Part shown: positions 1-7,028 of the stretch, one piece after another
Position numbering within the stretch: the stretch's first letter is position 1
How the letters are laid out: the number at the start of each line of letters is the position of its first letter
NCBI GenBank assembly: GCA_023421875.1
Contig: JAEZSM010000014.1
Location: forward strand, 1 to 8,352
Origin: Spirochaetota bacterium
GTDB taxonomy: Bacteria; Spirochaetota; Spirochaetia; Treponematales; Rectinemataceae
Direction of reading: 5' to 3'
Length of the DNA: 8,352 nt
Program-made: the position numbers and the translations under genes
Notes under the pieces: model-generated
Told to the model about the DNA's origin: nothing
What the model saw: only the letters and a program-made list of their open reading frames with translations
Databases searched by the model: none

Positions 1-48
1 TTTTAAGGCTCCGCGGCCGCAGGTATTTTCGCCGCCCCCGATCTGGAC
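1..48. other. Downstream end of bactofilin region, no gene seen
   Basis: These 48 nt past the bactofilin stop are very GC-rich, with overlapping palindromic restriction-like runs (CCGCGG, GCGGCCGC) but no stem followed by a T tract. No start codon with a ribosome binding site is seen on either strand, so I call no gene or terminator here. Confidence 0.5.
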
Positions 49-678
49 TCAGGCCTTGTGCACGTTGACGTTGCCCTTGAGCTCGGCTCCCTCGTGGATA
101 GCCAACTCCTTGGCCTTAATGTTGCCCTCTATGAGGGCCTGGGATTTGAGCACTATTTTCGTGGCCGATTCCAGGTTTCCCGTGACGCTCCCGTCTATTT
201 CGACACGCTCGGCTTTGATGTTGCCCCGGACCAGTGAATTCGCTTCCAAGACTACCGCCGAGCTGGAGACAATGTCGCCGTCGATGCTGCCACCCTCTAC
301 CAGAAGGGATCGAAGATTGAGGTTTCCCTCAATCTTGCCCCGCAGGAGAATATCCCCTTCGCTGAGCACATCGCCCTGTACCGTTCCTTCAATAAGTATA
401 TTAGCCTGGGACTGGATACTGCCTTTTATGACCATGTCCTGGGTTACAACCGCAAGGGGCGATGAGGATTCGGGTTTCCATACCGTCGGTAGGGCGCCTC
501 CCGAGAGACCGAAGCGGCCGCTGAAATCCTGGGATCCCTCGGCAAAAACACCGGAAGAGCTCCGGACTTCCTCTTCTCCGAGGCTGGTGGCACTCTGCTC
601 CTCGGCGTTTCCCTCGTCACTCTGCTTCAGACCTATGAGTTCCTCAACAGCCTTGGAAAAATTCCCGCGTCTTTTCAC
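49..678 (-). CDS. Bactofilin (polymer-forming cytoskeletal protein)
   Basis: Bactofilins polymerise without nucleotide into filaments at the inner face of the membrane and help place cell-wall enzymes and set cell shape. Seen here: a low-complexity, Ser/Glu/Gly-rich N-terminus (about the first 75 residues). It is followed by a right-handed beta-helix built of roughly 16-18-residue rungs with recurring G-x-I/V and I/V-x-G patterns (for example IKGSIQ, IEGNLN, IDGSVTGNL, IEGNIKAKEL) running almost to the C-terminus. The core length is normal for the family. I place the start at the GTG at 676-678 (209 aa), because an exact AGGAGG lies 6 nt upstream. The in-frame ATG at 691-693 (214 aa) has no ribosome binding site and its codons 2-3 are themselves that AGGAGG. 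The gene is last in the visible series, about 100 nt after the polysaccharide deacetylase, which suits a shared cell-envelope role. Family assignment is firm; the cellular role is inferred. Confidence 0.9.
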   Translation of the reverse strand: MKRRGNFSKAVEELIGLKQSDEGNAEEQSATSLGEEEVRSSSGVFAEGSQDFSGRFGLSGGALPTVWKPESSSPLAVVTQDMVIKGSIQSQANILIEGTVQGDVLSEGDILLRGKIEGNLNLRSLLVEGGSIDGDIVSSSAVVLEANSLVRGNIKAERVEIDGSVTGNLESATKIVLKSQALIEGNIKAKELAIHEGAELKGNVNVHKA

Positions 679-684
679 GTTGAT

Positions 685-690
685 CCTCCT
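685..690 (-). promoter_or_regulatory. Shine-Dalgarno that fixes the bactofilin start
   Basis: Minus-strand AGGAGG followed by a 6-nt spacer (ATCAAC) and GTG at 678-676. It lies inside the longer ATG-initiated reading frame, so it argues for the shorter GTG start. No comparable purine tract precedes the ATG at 693-691. Confidence 0.65.
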
Positions 691-780
691 CATCGTCGTC
701 TACTGTCTAAGCTACCCTATGCGCATGGACTCCGCAAGTATTTATTATTTCTCCAATTGAAGCAGCTCCATGACAGCTTT

Positions 781-1683
781 TCAGTCTGGATAGATGAACA
801 TGGGCGGCTTGACCGAATTGTCCAAGGCTTTAAATACGTAGCCTTCCTTGGAGAGAATGTCGATGATTGGTCCGAGGGCTTCGGCGAGCACCTTTTTGTC
901 GTTATCGTGCATAAGAACGAAGGATGGCCCCCAACAGAGCCGGACGCCGTTCACCACGTTGTCGATAATACTCTGGGTTGTGGCATCGGAGGTGGCGTCC
1001 CCTGCGCTTACGTTCCAATCGTAGTAGATAAAACCCCGTCGCAAGATTTCCGCTACCATGGACTGGTAGTTTTCCAGATTGAAAATATTGATGGAGCCCC
1101 CGGGAAATCGGAGGATCTCCGGCGCATTACCGGTTTCGGCCTTTATATAAAGATAATTCCTGTAAAAATCGTCCAGTAGGTTTTCAATATTTTCGTAGAT
1201 TACATTATAGCGGTGGGAGTAGCTGTGCATGCCCACCGCATGGCCTTCCTCAGCCATGCGCTTGAGCTGATCGGTCAGGCTTCTAGTGGATTTTCCGTTA
1301 ACAAAAAAGCTGGCGGTTACACCTTTCTTTTTTAGAATGTCCAGAAGGGCCGCCGTCCCCTCCGAGGGACCGTCGTCGAAGGTGAGGAAGACGGTCTTAT
1401 CGCTTACCAGGTCGGCGTTAAAACCGTAAAAGGAGGACTTGAAATCGGGATAGAGCATCTGATAGCCGAGGACAGGAGCTTCCCGGACGATGCCCGCGGG
1501 TTCGAGCTCAGTGGCGCCCACCGTTACGGCATCGTCGGGAAAGAATTGGGTCGAATCCAGCCTTTCTTCGAGGCTCCTGTTTTTTGCCAAAAGAAGTGCG
1601 CTGAACCCTGTGGAGAGCAGGATTGTCAAGCCAAGGGCAAGCAGTATGAGACGTTTGTAAAAGCCTACACTTTTTGCGCTCAC
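781..1683 (-). CDS. Membrane-anchored polysaccharide deacetylase (NodB/CE4 family)
   Basis: Probable metal-dependent deacetylase of N-acetylated glycans, most likely peptidoglycan or another envelope polysaccharide, acting outside the cytoplasmic membrane. Residues about 11-33 form one hydrophobic segment after Lys/Arg residues, so the protein is an uncleaved signal-anchor with an outward catalytic domain. A linker of about 60 residues follows. The NodB domain (about 95-290) shows all five CE4 motifs: TFDDGPS (101-107, with the Asp pair 103/104), HSYSH (153-157, metal His153/His157), RFPGG (192-196), DWN (222-224) and LMHD (257-260, catalytic-type His259). It therefore looks active. The start is a GTG with GGGAG four nt upstream, a slightly short spacing. 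It begins 24 nt after the lpdA stop with no terminator between, so it probably shares the lpdA transcript. The CE4 fold is sure; the substrate (GlcNAc versus MurNAc, peptidoglycan versus other) cannot be told from sequence. Confidence 0.92.
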   Translation of the reverse strand: MSAKSVGFYKRLILLALGLTILLSTGFSALLLAKNRSLEERLDSTQFFPDDAVTVGATELEPAGIVREAPVLGYQMLYPDFKSSFYGFNADLVSDKTVFLTFDDGPSEGTAALLDILKKKGVTASFFVNGKSTRSLTDQLKRMAEEGHAVGMHSYSHRYNVIYENIENLLDDFYRNYLYIKAETGNAPEILRFPGGSINIFNLENYQSMVAEILRRGFIYYDWNVSAGDATSDATTQSIIDNVVNGVRLCWGPSFVLMHDNDKKVLAEALGPIIDILSKEGYVFKALDNSVKPPMFIYPD

Positions 1684-1707
1684 GATTCTCCCATTCCCTT
1701 GTCTGGT

Positions 1708-3129
1708 TTAGATATGAATCGCCCTCCCCATGCCTGCCTTGGCGGCTTCCATTATCCCCTCTGACAGGGTCGGATGGGCGTGGATCATCTGAGCGAGTTC
1801 TTCCAGGGTAAGTTCGGCACAGCTGGCCAAAAGAAGCTCGTGCACGAGCTCGGTAGCTCCAGCTCCCACCACTGAGGCTCCCAGCACTGCCCCCGAGTCT
1901 GGGGCGAAAACTATCTTTACCTGGCCTTCCGGAGCCTCGGTGGCTACGGCCTTGCCGATTGCCCTGAAGGGGAAGCGGGCGAGCTCGTAGCGGACAGCCA
2001 TATCCTGGGCTTTTTTCTCCGAGAGGCCGAAGGAAGCCACCTCGGGATGGCAGTACACGCCACTGGGGATGGTGTAGGGATTGATCTTCGTCTCAGCCGG
2101 AGCTTCGGTGCCCAATAAAACCTGCCCTATCCGCTCCGCGGCGATCTCGCCCGACTTGGATGCCACATGGGCCAGCTGGGGATGGATGCAGATATCTCCG
2201 ATCGCATAGACCCCCTCGGCGGAGGTTTCGTAGTAGTCGCCGGTTTCGATATAGCCTCGGTTCATACGGAGCCCTAGGGCTTCCAGGCCGATGTTGTCGG
2301 TGTTGGGAGTCCTGCCGATGGATACTAAAAGCTTATCCGAGAGTATCTCGGTCTTGGTTCCATCCTTGAGCTGCACATGGAGCACTGTTCCCGACTTGGT
2401 CACCTCGGCTTTTTCAGCCTTGGCCGAGCAATGGATCGTCACACCCCGGTCGGCAAAGGCTTTTTCCACGACTTTGGCGGACTCTGGATCTTCGAGGGGA
2501 AGTACCTGGTCCATGAGTTCCACCACCGTGACCTTGGTGCCGAAGGAAGAAAGTATATAGGCGAACTCCATGCCTATGGCTCCGGCGCCGAGGATGGTCA
2601 TGCTCGCGGGCAGGGTTTCAGAGAGAAGCATACCCGTGGATGACAGGATTTTATCCTCATCGATCGAAAAGCCTGGAAGATTCCTTGGTCTGGAGCCTGT
2701 GGCCAGGATGATTGCCTTGGCCGATACGAGGTTCTGCTCCCCGTCTTTTTCCACCAGAACACTACGGGAATCCTTAAGGGTCCCCTGGCCGGGGATCAAC
2801 TCGATCTTGTTTTTCTTGAGTAGATACTGAATGCCTTTTGAAAGCCGCTCGGCGGCCATCCGCGACGACTTCCATACGCTCCGGAAGTCGAAGCTTGAGG
2901 TGTCGACACTGGCACCGCCTGCCTTTAAAAGCGTCAGGCCTTCGCTATAGAGGTGTGCATTGTTGATCAATGATTTGGAAGGAATGCAGCCAATATTCAG
3001 GCAGACCCCGCCTGGCTTGTCCCGCTCTATTATGGCAACCTTGAGCCCTAACTGGGATGCGCGTATTGCCGCCACGTAGCCCCCCGGCCCTGAACCTAGA
3101 ACTGCAACATCGACGTTTTTTTCCTGCAT
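1708..3129 (-). CDS. lpdA: Dihydrolipoyl dehydrogenase (E3)
   Basis: FAD-dependent E3 of 2-oxoacid dehydrogenase complexes; it reoxidises the dihydrolipoyl group on E2 and passes electrons to NAD+ in the cytoplasm. At 473 aa it is of usual length and has no N-terminal lipoyl domain. Visible motifs in order: FAD-binding GSGPGG (12-17); redox disulfide in GGVCLNIGCIPSK (Cys43, Cys48); ATGSRP near 148-153; NAD-binding GAGAIG (181-186) with a Glu about 20 residues later, as expected for NAD; the second FAD contact YAIGD; and the C-terminal HAHPTLSE with catalytic His452 and Glu457. The ATG is preceded by AAAGGAG with a 9-nt spacer. It follows the E2 gene by 98 nt and appears to have its own promoter in that gap, which would let E3 be made separately, for instance for other lipoyl enzymes. 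All catalytic residues are intact. Confidence 0.97.
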   Translation of the reverse strand: MQEKNVDVAVLGSGPGGYVAAIRASQLGLKVAIIERDKPGGVCLNIGCIPSKSLINNAHLYSEGLTLLKAGGASVDTSSFDFRSVWKSSRMAAERLSKGIQYLLKKNKIELIPGQGTLKDSRSVLVEKDGEQNLVSAKAIILATGSRPRNLPGFSIDEDKILSSTGMLLSETLPASMTILGAGAIGMEFAYILSSFGTKVTVVELMDQVLPLEDPESAKVVEKAFADRGVTIHCSAKAEKAEVTKSGTVLHVQLKDGTKTEILSDKLLVSIGRTPNTDNIGLEALGLRMNRGYIETGDYYETSAEGVYAIGDICIHPQLAHVASKSGEIAAERIGQVLLGTEAPAETKINPYTIPSGVYCHPEVASFGLSEKKAQDMAVRYELARFPFRAIGKAVATEAPEGQVKIVFAPDSGAVLGASVVGAGATELVHELLLASCAELTLEELAQMIHAHPTLSEGIMEAAKAGMGRAIHI

Positions 3130-3160
3130 GTTGAAAGACTCCTTTCATGTCGGTGGGGCC

Positions 3161-3189
3161 ATTATACAACGCTGATCGGCGGAAATCAC
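3161..3189 (-). promoter_or_regulatory. Putative sigma70-type promoter for lpdA
   Basis: In the pdhC-lpdA gap the minus strand carries a perfect -10 TATAAT (3166-3161). A 17-nt spacer separates it from GTGATT (3189-3184), a -35 that keeps only the central TGA of TTGACA. A start about 7 nt past the -10 would give a leader of roughly 25 nt, which contains the lpdA AAAGGAG. There is no clear terminator in the gap, so read-through from the upstream operon is also possible. Confidence 0.55.
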
Positions 3190-3227
3190 GCTTCCCTGCC
3201 TGAATTATCCAGAATTTTCAGTCCAGC

Positions 3228-4595
3228 CTACAGAATCACCCTGATTAGATTCATCGATATCAGCGCCAGGTCTGACAAGAAGGCGGCGCCGGTGGCTCCG
3301 TCGACACTCCTGTGATCACAACCCAGGGTGAATACAAGGGTCTTGGCCACCCTGATTTCATCATTTTCGCCGACCACTGGCTTTTTTCGTATCGCTCCCA
3401 CCGCCAGAATGGCCGAGCCGGGGGGATTGATTATGGCGGTGAATTCATCCACGCCGAAGCTGCCTAGATTGGTGATGGTAAAACCGGCACCCTCGTACTC
3501 ATCGGGACTCAAGCCCTTGCTTTTTGCCTTATCGATCAAGGCCGAAAGCTCGGTGTCGATCTCTTCCAGGCCCTTTTTATCGCAATCCCGCACCACGGGC
3601 GTTATAAGGCCGTCTTCGAGCGCCACCGCCAGGCTGATATCAACGGATTTTCGCTCTTCTATCGTTTCGCCTCTCCAGTACACGTTCATCTGAGGATGCT
3701 TGGCCAAAACGGAGGCGGCAAGCTTCATGAGCATGGCGTTGAGCGATATTGGCTTTTCCCTGCCCTGGTTAAGCTCTGCCCGGGCCGCTAATAGGCGGTC
3801 CGCCAGTATTTCCTTGCGCAGATAGTAGTGGGGGGCGGAGAAAAAGGATTCGCTCAAGCGTTTGGCAATGACAGCCCGCTTCATTCCCACTGGTTTCGTG
3901 GTGGTTTGGCGCTGGCTCGAAGCGAAATTCGCGGCACTCGTCTCCGCCAGCGCATCGGCATTTTGCAAAGGAGGCGAAGCGGCATATGAACGCACGTCTT
4001 TTTCTGTCACCCGGCCCTCGGGGCCGCTCCCTCTGACAAATCGAAGATCGATACCGAGCTCGTGGGCGATTTTACGCGCAAGCGGAGACGAGCGCGGAAC
4101 TTTCGCCGGTGCGACGGGAGCCTGCCGAGTGGTCCCGCGTACGTCGCCGGAACTATTCGATGCCTCCTCCTCCGCGGGACTCGTCTCAGCCCTGACCGGG
4201 GGGGAAGCTGCATCTTGGGTTTCGACGGATTTAGCGGGTTTAGCAGGTTCGGCTGATTCAGTCGGTCGCGGCACGGGCTGCTCCGGTTCCTCCGGTCGAG
4301 GCAGCGAAGCTGTACTGCTCTTCCCGGCTAGAGCGACCGATTCGTCGACTTTTTCCCCGGCCTTACCGATCAGTGCTATGGGCTGGCCAACCGCTGCCTT
4401 TCCGCCCTCGGGCACCAGGATCTTGAGCAGGACCGCGGATTTAGGAGCCTCGTAATCCATACTGGCTTTGTCGGTTTCCACTTCGCAGAGCAGATCGCCG
4501 GAAGAAAAGGCATCGTTCTCCTTCAGTTTCCACCGGGCGATGCTGCCCTCGGTCATGGTGGGCGAAAGGGCTATCATCAATAAGGATTCGGCCAT
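3228..4595 (-). CDS. pdhC: Dihydrolipoamide acetyltransferase (E2 of pyruvate dehydrogenase)
   Basis: E2 core of the PDH complex: its swinging lipoyl arm takes the acetyl group from E1 and transfers it to CoA. Seen at 455 aa: one N-terminal lipoyl domain (1 to about 83) with the attachment motif ETDKAS, lipoyl Lys43; a long Pro/Ala/Glu-rich flexible linker (about 84-167); a peripheral-subunit binding domain (about 168-204, beginning SSPLARKIAHELG, ending EKDVRSY); a second linker; and the catalytic domain (about 235-455) with CDHRSVDG (His428, Asp432). The single lipoyl domain contrasts with the three in E. coli AceF and resembles the alpha/beta-E1 type of PDH, consistent with the neighbouring E1 genes. 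The C-terminal tail (after FLSDL) departs from the usual ENP-type ending, a small variation. The ATG directly follows the E1 beta TAG with no gap; GGGAGG sits 8 nt upstream inside the end of pdhB, so translation is probably coupled. The pyruvate rather than branched-chain substrate is inferred from the E1 sequences. Confidence 0.95.
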   Translation of the reverse strand: MAESLLMIALSPTMTEGSIARWKLKENDAFSSGDLLCEVETDKASMDYEAPKSAVLLKILVPEGGKAAVGQPIALIGKAGEKVDESVALAGKSSTASLPRPEEPEQPVPRPTESAEPAKPAKSVETQDAASPPVRAETSPAEEEASNSSGDVRGTTRQAPVAPAKVPRSSPLARKIAHELGIDLRFVRGSGPEGRVTEKDVRSYAASPPLQNADALAETSAANFASSQRQTTTKPVGMKRAVIAKRLSESFFSAPHYYLRKEILADRLLAARAELNQGREKPISLNAMLMKLAASVLAKHPQMNVYWRGETIEERKSVDISLAVALEDGLITPVVRDCDKKGLEEIDTELSALIDKAKSKGLSPDEYEGAGFTITNLGSFGVDEFTAIINPPGSAILAVGAIRKKPVVGENDEIRVAKTLVFTLGCDHRSVDGATGAAFLSDLALISMNLIRVIL

Positions 4596-5582
4596 CTAGA
4601 TATCCTCCCTATAGAGAACCCGCCGGGCTGCGGCGAGAATCTTGGCCGCCGAAGGCTGGGCTGCCAGCTCGAGGCTGTGGTTGTAAGGCATGGGAACATC
4701 CTCGCCCGAGACTAACTCCACCGGGGCGTCCAAAAGGTCGAAGCAGTTGTTGGACACGAGCCAGGCCACGTGGGAGCCCACGCTCGCCACAGGCCAGGAC
4801 TCGTCAACTACGATGCATCGCCCCGTTTTGCGCACCGAGGCGTAGAGGCTTTCCTCGTCCAGGGGCCGTAGGCTGCGCAGATCGACGACCTCCGCCTCGA
4901 CGCCCTTGGCATGTAAAAGCTCGGCGGCTTCCATGGCCGCTTTTATAGGCTTGGAGAAGGTGATGATGCTGAGATCCTTTCCTTCCCGGGCCAGCCGCGC
5001 CTTGCCGATCGGCACGAGGAATTCCTCATCCGGCACTTCGCCCTTCCATGCGTACATCATCTCCGATTCCAGGACGACAACAGGATTATCGTCCCGTATG
5101 GCGCTCTTCATAAGGCCGTAGGCATCCGCCGGCGTGGCGGGGGCGACGACCTTGAGGCCCGGCACGTGGGCCCAATACGAAGCAAGGGCCTGGGAGTGCT
5201 GGGCAGCCAGGTATTCGGCCGGTCCGTTTGGGCCCCGGAATACGATGGGCACCTTCAGCTGGCCCCCGGACATCTGCCGCATCTTGGCGGCATTGTTCAC
5301 CACCTGATCCAGGGCCAGAAGGGCGAAATTGTGGGTCATCCATTCCACGACAGGCCGCAGCCCGGCCAAGGCAGCCCCTACCCCCAGGCCTGTAAAACCC
5401 AGTTCCGAGATAGGCGTATCCCGTACCCGCTCGGCTCCGTATTTTCCCAGAAGCCCTTTGGAAACCTTGTAGGCTCCGTCGTATTCCCCTACTTCTTCTC
5501 CCATGAGAAAAACCTTTGAATCCCTGGCCATTTCTTCGTCCAGCGCCCTGTTGAGGGCTTCCCGATAGGTAAGTTCAGCCAT
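4596..5582 (-). CDS. pdhB: Pyruvate dehydrogenase E1 component, beta subunit
   Basis: Beta chain of the heterotetrameric E1 that decarboxylates pyruvate and reductively acetylates E2. At 328 aa it is full length. The transketolase-like pyrimidine-binding domain opens with the family signature GEEVGEYDGAYKVSKGL (28 onward), where Glu30 is in the position that activates the ThDP aminopyrimidine. DTPISELGFTGLGVGAA and FRGPNGP are further conserved E1 beta blocks. The C-terminal transketolase domain contains VVDLRSLRPLDEESL and VVDESW, followed by GEDVPMPY near the end. AAGGAGG lies 6 nt before the ATG, and only 15 nt separate it from the pdhA stop, so alpha and beta are co-translated at similar levels. 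Acetoin and branched-chain dehydrogenases share the fold; the pairing with an E1 alpha, E2 and E3 set and the PDH-like motifs favour pyruvate. Confidence 0.95.
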   Translation of the reverse strand: MAELTYREALNRALDEEMARDSKVFLMGEEVGEYDGAYKVSKGLLGKYGAERVRDTPISELGFTGLGVGAALAGLRPVVEWMTHNFALLALDQVVNNAAKMRQMSGGQLKVPIVFRGPNGPAEYLAAQHSQALASYWAHVPGLKVVAPATPADAYGLMKSAIRDDNPVVVLESEMMYAWKGEVPDEEFLVPIGKARLAREGKDLSIITFSKPIKAAMEAAELLHAKGVEAEVVDLRSLRPLDEESLYASVRKTGRCIVVDESWPVASVGSHVAWLVSNNCFDLLDAPVELVSGEDVPMPYNHSLELAAQPSAAKILAAARRVLYREDI

Positions 5583-5597
5583 GTCTGCCCTCCTTTT

Positions 5598-6587
5598 TCA
5601 GGCTAATATGTCGGTATAGAGCTCGCCCAGCGAAGGCTCGGGGCTCGTCTCGGCGAAGCGGACAGCCTCGTCGACCAGCGCTTCGACTTTTTGGACAATC
5701 GCCTCCCACTCTTCTTCCTTGATGAGCCCAGACTCTTCCATCCTGGATTTTAGGAATACTATGGGGTCACGCCGGCGGTATTCGTCCACCTCGTCCCTGC
5801 TTCGATATTTTTGGGGATCGCTCATGGAATGCCCCTTGTAGCGATAGGTTCTGGCTTCCACAAAGACGGGGTTACCTTTTCGCGCCTCCTCCACCGCTTC
5901 TGTAATCACCTCGCGCACGTTCAGCACATCCATTCCGTCGCAGACAAGCCCCTTCATGGAATAGGCGGCGGCGGTGGCAGCGAAGTCTGCCTGGGCGGAC
6001 ACCTTTTTCCAGCTAGTGCCCATGCCCCATTGATTGTTTTCGACAATGTAGACTATGGGGAGCTTCCATATTTTCGCCAGGTTGAAGCTCTCGTGCAGGG
6101 CTCCCTGGTGGAAGGCGCCGTCCCCGAAAAAGCAGAGCGTCGCTCCGCCGGTCTTTTCATAGGACTGGGTCAGGGCTACACCGGCGGCTATAGGTATCTG
6201 GGCTCCCACGATGCCGTTGCCACCCAGCATGTGCTTTTCGGCGGAAAAAAAGTGCATGGAACCTCCCTTGCCCCGGGAGCTTCCGGTGAGCTTGCCAAAG
6301 AGCTCTGCCATGAGGGGTCCGGGTTCCATGCCACAGGCAAGGGCGTGCCCGTGGTCGCGGTACGCGGTGAGCACATAGTCCTTGGAAAGATCCAGCACCG
6401 AGATAGCGCCCACAGCCACCGCTTCCTGTCCTGTGTAGAGGTGGCAAAACCCTCCGATCTTGCGCAAACCGTACATCTGCCCGGATTTTTCCTCGAAAGT
6501 CCGGATGAGCTGCATCGTTTCAAGCAGAGGGAAAAGAACTTCCTTTGTCCCCAGGGTGGTTTTCTTGTTTTTCACTGTCTTAGCCAT
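5598..6587 (-). CDS. pdhA: Pyruvate dehydrogenase E1 component, alpha subunit
   Basis: Alpha chain of E1; it binds the ThDP diphosphate and Mg2+ and works with pdhB. From the ATG at 6587-6585 it has 329 aa. Motifs: YTGQEA (51-56), TAYRDHG (74-80), RGKGGSMH (105-112), LGGNGIVGAQ (121-130), the ThDP signature GDG (155-157) to NN (184-185) with about 27 residues between, and the RYKGHSMSDPQKYRSRDE loop (249 onward), equivalent to the loop phosphorylated in mitochondrial E1 but probably unregulated that way here. The frame stays open to an ATG at 6659, but I reject that start: the 24 extra residues are basic and unlike the family, while the chosen ATG has AGGAG at 6599-6595 with a 7-nt spacer. 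This start overlaps the stop of the upstream PNPOx-like gene (ATGGCTAA, 8 nt), indicating translational coupling. Confidence 0.95.
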   Translation of the reverse strand: MAKTVKNKKTTLGTKEVLFPLLETMQLIRTFEEKSGQMYGLRKIGGFCHLYTGQEAVAVGAISVLDLSKDYVLTAYRDHGHALACGMEPGPLMAELFGKLTGSSRGKGGSMHFFSAEKHMLGGNGIVGAQIPIAAGVALTQSYEKTGGATLCFFGDGAFHQGALHESFNLAKIWKLPIVYIVENNQWGMGTSWKKVSAQADFAATAAAYSMKGLVCDGMDVLNVREVITEAVEEARKGNPVFVEARTYRYKGHSMSDPQKYRSRDEVDEYRRRDPIVFLKSRMEESGLIKEEEWEAIVQKVEALVDEAVRFAETSPEPSLGELYTDILA

Positions 6588-7026
6588 GGCGTATCTCCTG
6601 GGCGACCTTGCCTTCCTTAAGGGGAGAGAACCAGGAAAAATCCTCCAGTATGGTTTCAACCACCAAAAGCTTTTTGGGGTCGCCCGAGTACTTCCAGAAC
6701 ACCTGGAGCCTCGGTCCGATTGCCTCCAGAACTTCGGCGGAGAGCGTGGGGTCTTTTACCACCCTAGCCAGCCCGTTGAGGGTGGCTATCCTGTCAAGGG
6801 GCTTGGACTGGAAGATCCAGGAAACCCTGGGGTTAGCCTCCAGGTGGCGGACCTTTTCGTTGTCCGCCGCGGTGACGGCGTAGAGGGCTCCCTTGAGCCT
6901 GGGCAGAAAAACAGGGCTCATCCAACGCGGATGAGGCGAATTTTTTTCGTCCACGGTAATGAAAATCCCTATCCTCACTTCTTCGACCAGGTCCTGCAGT
7001 TTTTCGAAGGCCGATTTTTCCTGCAT
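6580..7026 (-). CDS. Small FMN split-barrel protein (pyridoxamine 5'-phosphate oxidase-like)
   Basis: A 148-aa protein resembling the PNPOx-like FMN-binding split-barrel family, in particular the general-stress-protein 26 type. These usually bind FMN or another flavin and their substrates are mostly unknown; it is too short and too divergent to call as PdxH. Seen: an N-terminal helix (about 1-16), strand RIGIFITVD (18-26), the typical RWMSPVF turn (34-40), strand LYAVTA, then DNEKVRHLEANPRVSWIF (55-72), the block most like the family, GLARVVKD (85-92), and a C-terminal segment rich in Trp and Phe. No signal or membrane segment. I use the ATG at 7026-7024 because AAGGAGG lies 7 nt upstream. 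The ATG at 7050 would overlap the lplA end and precede the SD. It starts 2 nt after the lplA stop, and its own stop overlaps the pdhA start, so it is locked translationally between lipoate attachment and E1. Its role there is unknown. Confidence 0.85.
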   Translation of the reverse strand: MQEKSAFEKLQDLVEEVRIGIFITVDEKNSPHPRWMSPVFLPRLKGALYAVTAADNEKVRHLEANPRVSWIFQSKPLDRIATLNGLARVVKDPTLSAEVLEAIGPRLQVFWKYSGDPKKLLVVETILEDFSWFSPLKEGKVAQEIRHG

Positions 7027-7028
7027 GC

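Noticed and set aside
1..24. GC palindromes (GCGGCCGC, CCGCGG) as a possible terminator after bactofilin
   Set aside because: No consistent stem of useful length and no T tract on the transcribed strand; the window also ends here.
709..737. Possible bactofilin promoter (TTGCGG, 17 nt, TAGCTT)
   Set aside because: Only 3 of 6 consensus bases in each hexamer, which is common by chance in GC-rich DNA.
3173..3188. TGAT-N8-ATCA inverted repeat in the lpdA promoter, considered as an FNR-like site
   Set aside because: FNR sites have a 4-nt centre and longer outer arms; this 4-bp repeat with an 8-nt centre is easily chance.
3190..3227. Short stem CTGAA/TTCAG after the E2 stop as a terminator
   Set aside because: Only five AT-rich base pairs with a long loop and no following T run.
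3862..4455. Plus-strand open frame of 197 codons opposite the E2 linker
   Set aside because: It mirrors the Pro/Ala/Glu/Ser-rich linker of E2 and gives a low-complexity Ser/Gly/Arg product, so it is a compositional shadow.
5811..6620. Long plus-strand open frame (269 codons) opposite pdhA, and similar ones at 7254-7964 and 6460-7140
   Set aside because: They lie antisense to well-recognised genes in GC-rich sequence, show no family motifs, and have no plausible ribosome binding sites.
6588..6659. 24-codon N-terminal extension of pdhA starting at 6659
   Set aside because: The extension sits in the PNPOx-like gene, is basic and family-unlike, and a better start with an SD lies at 6587.
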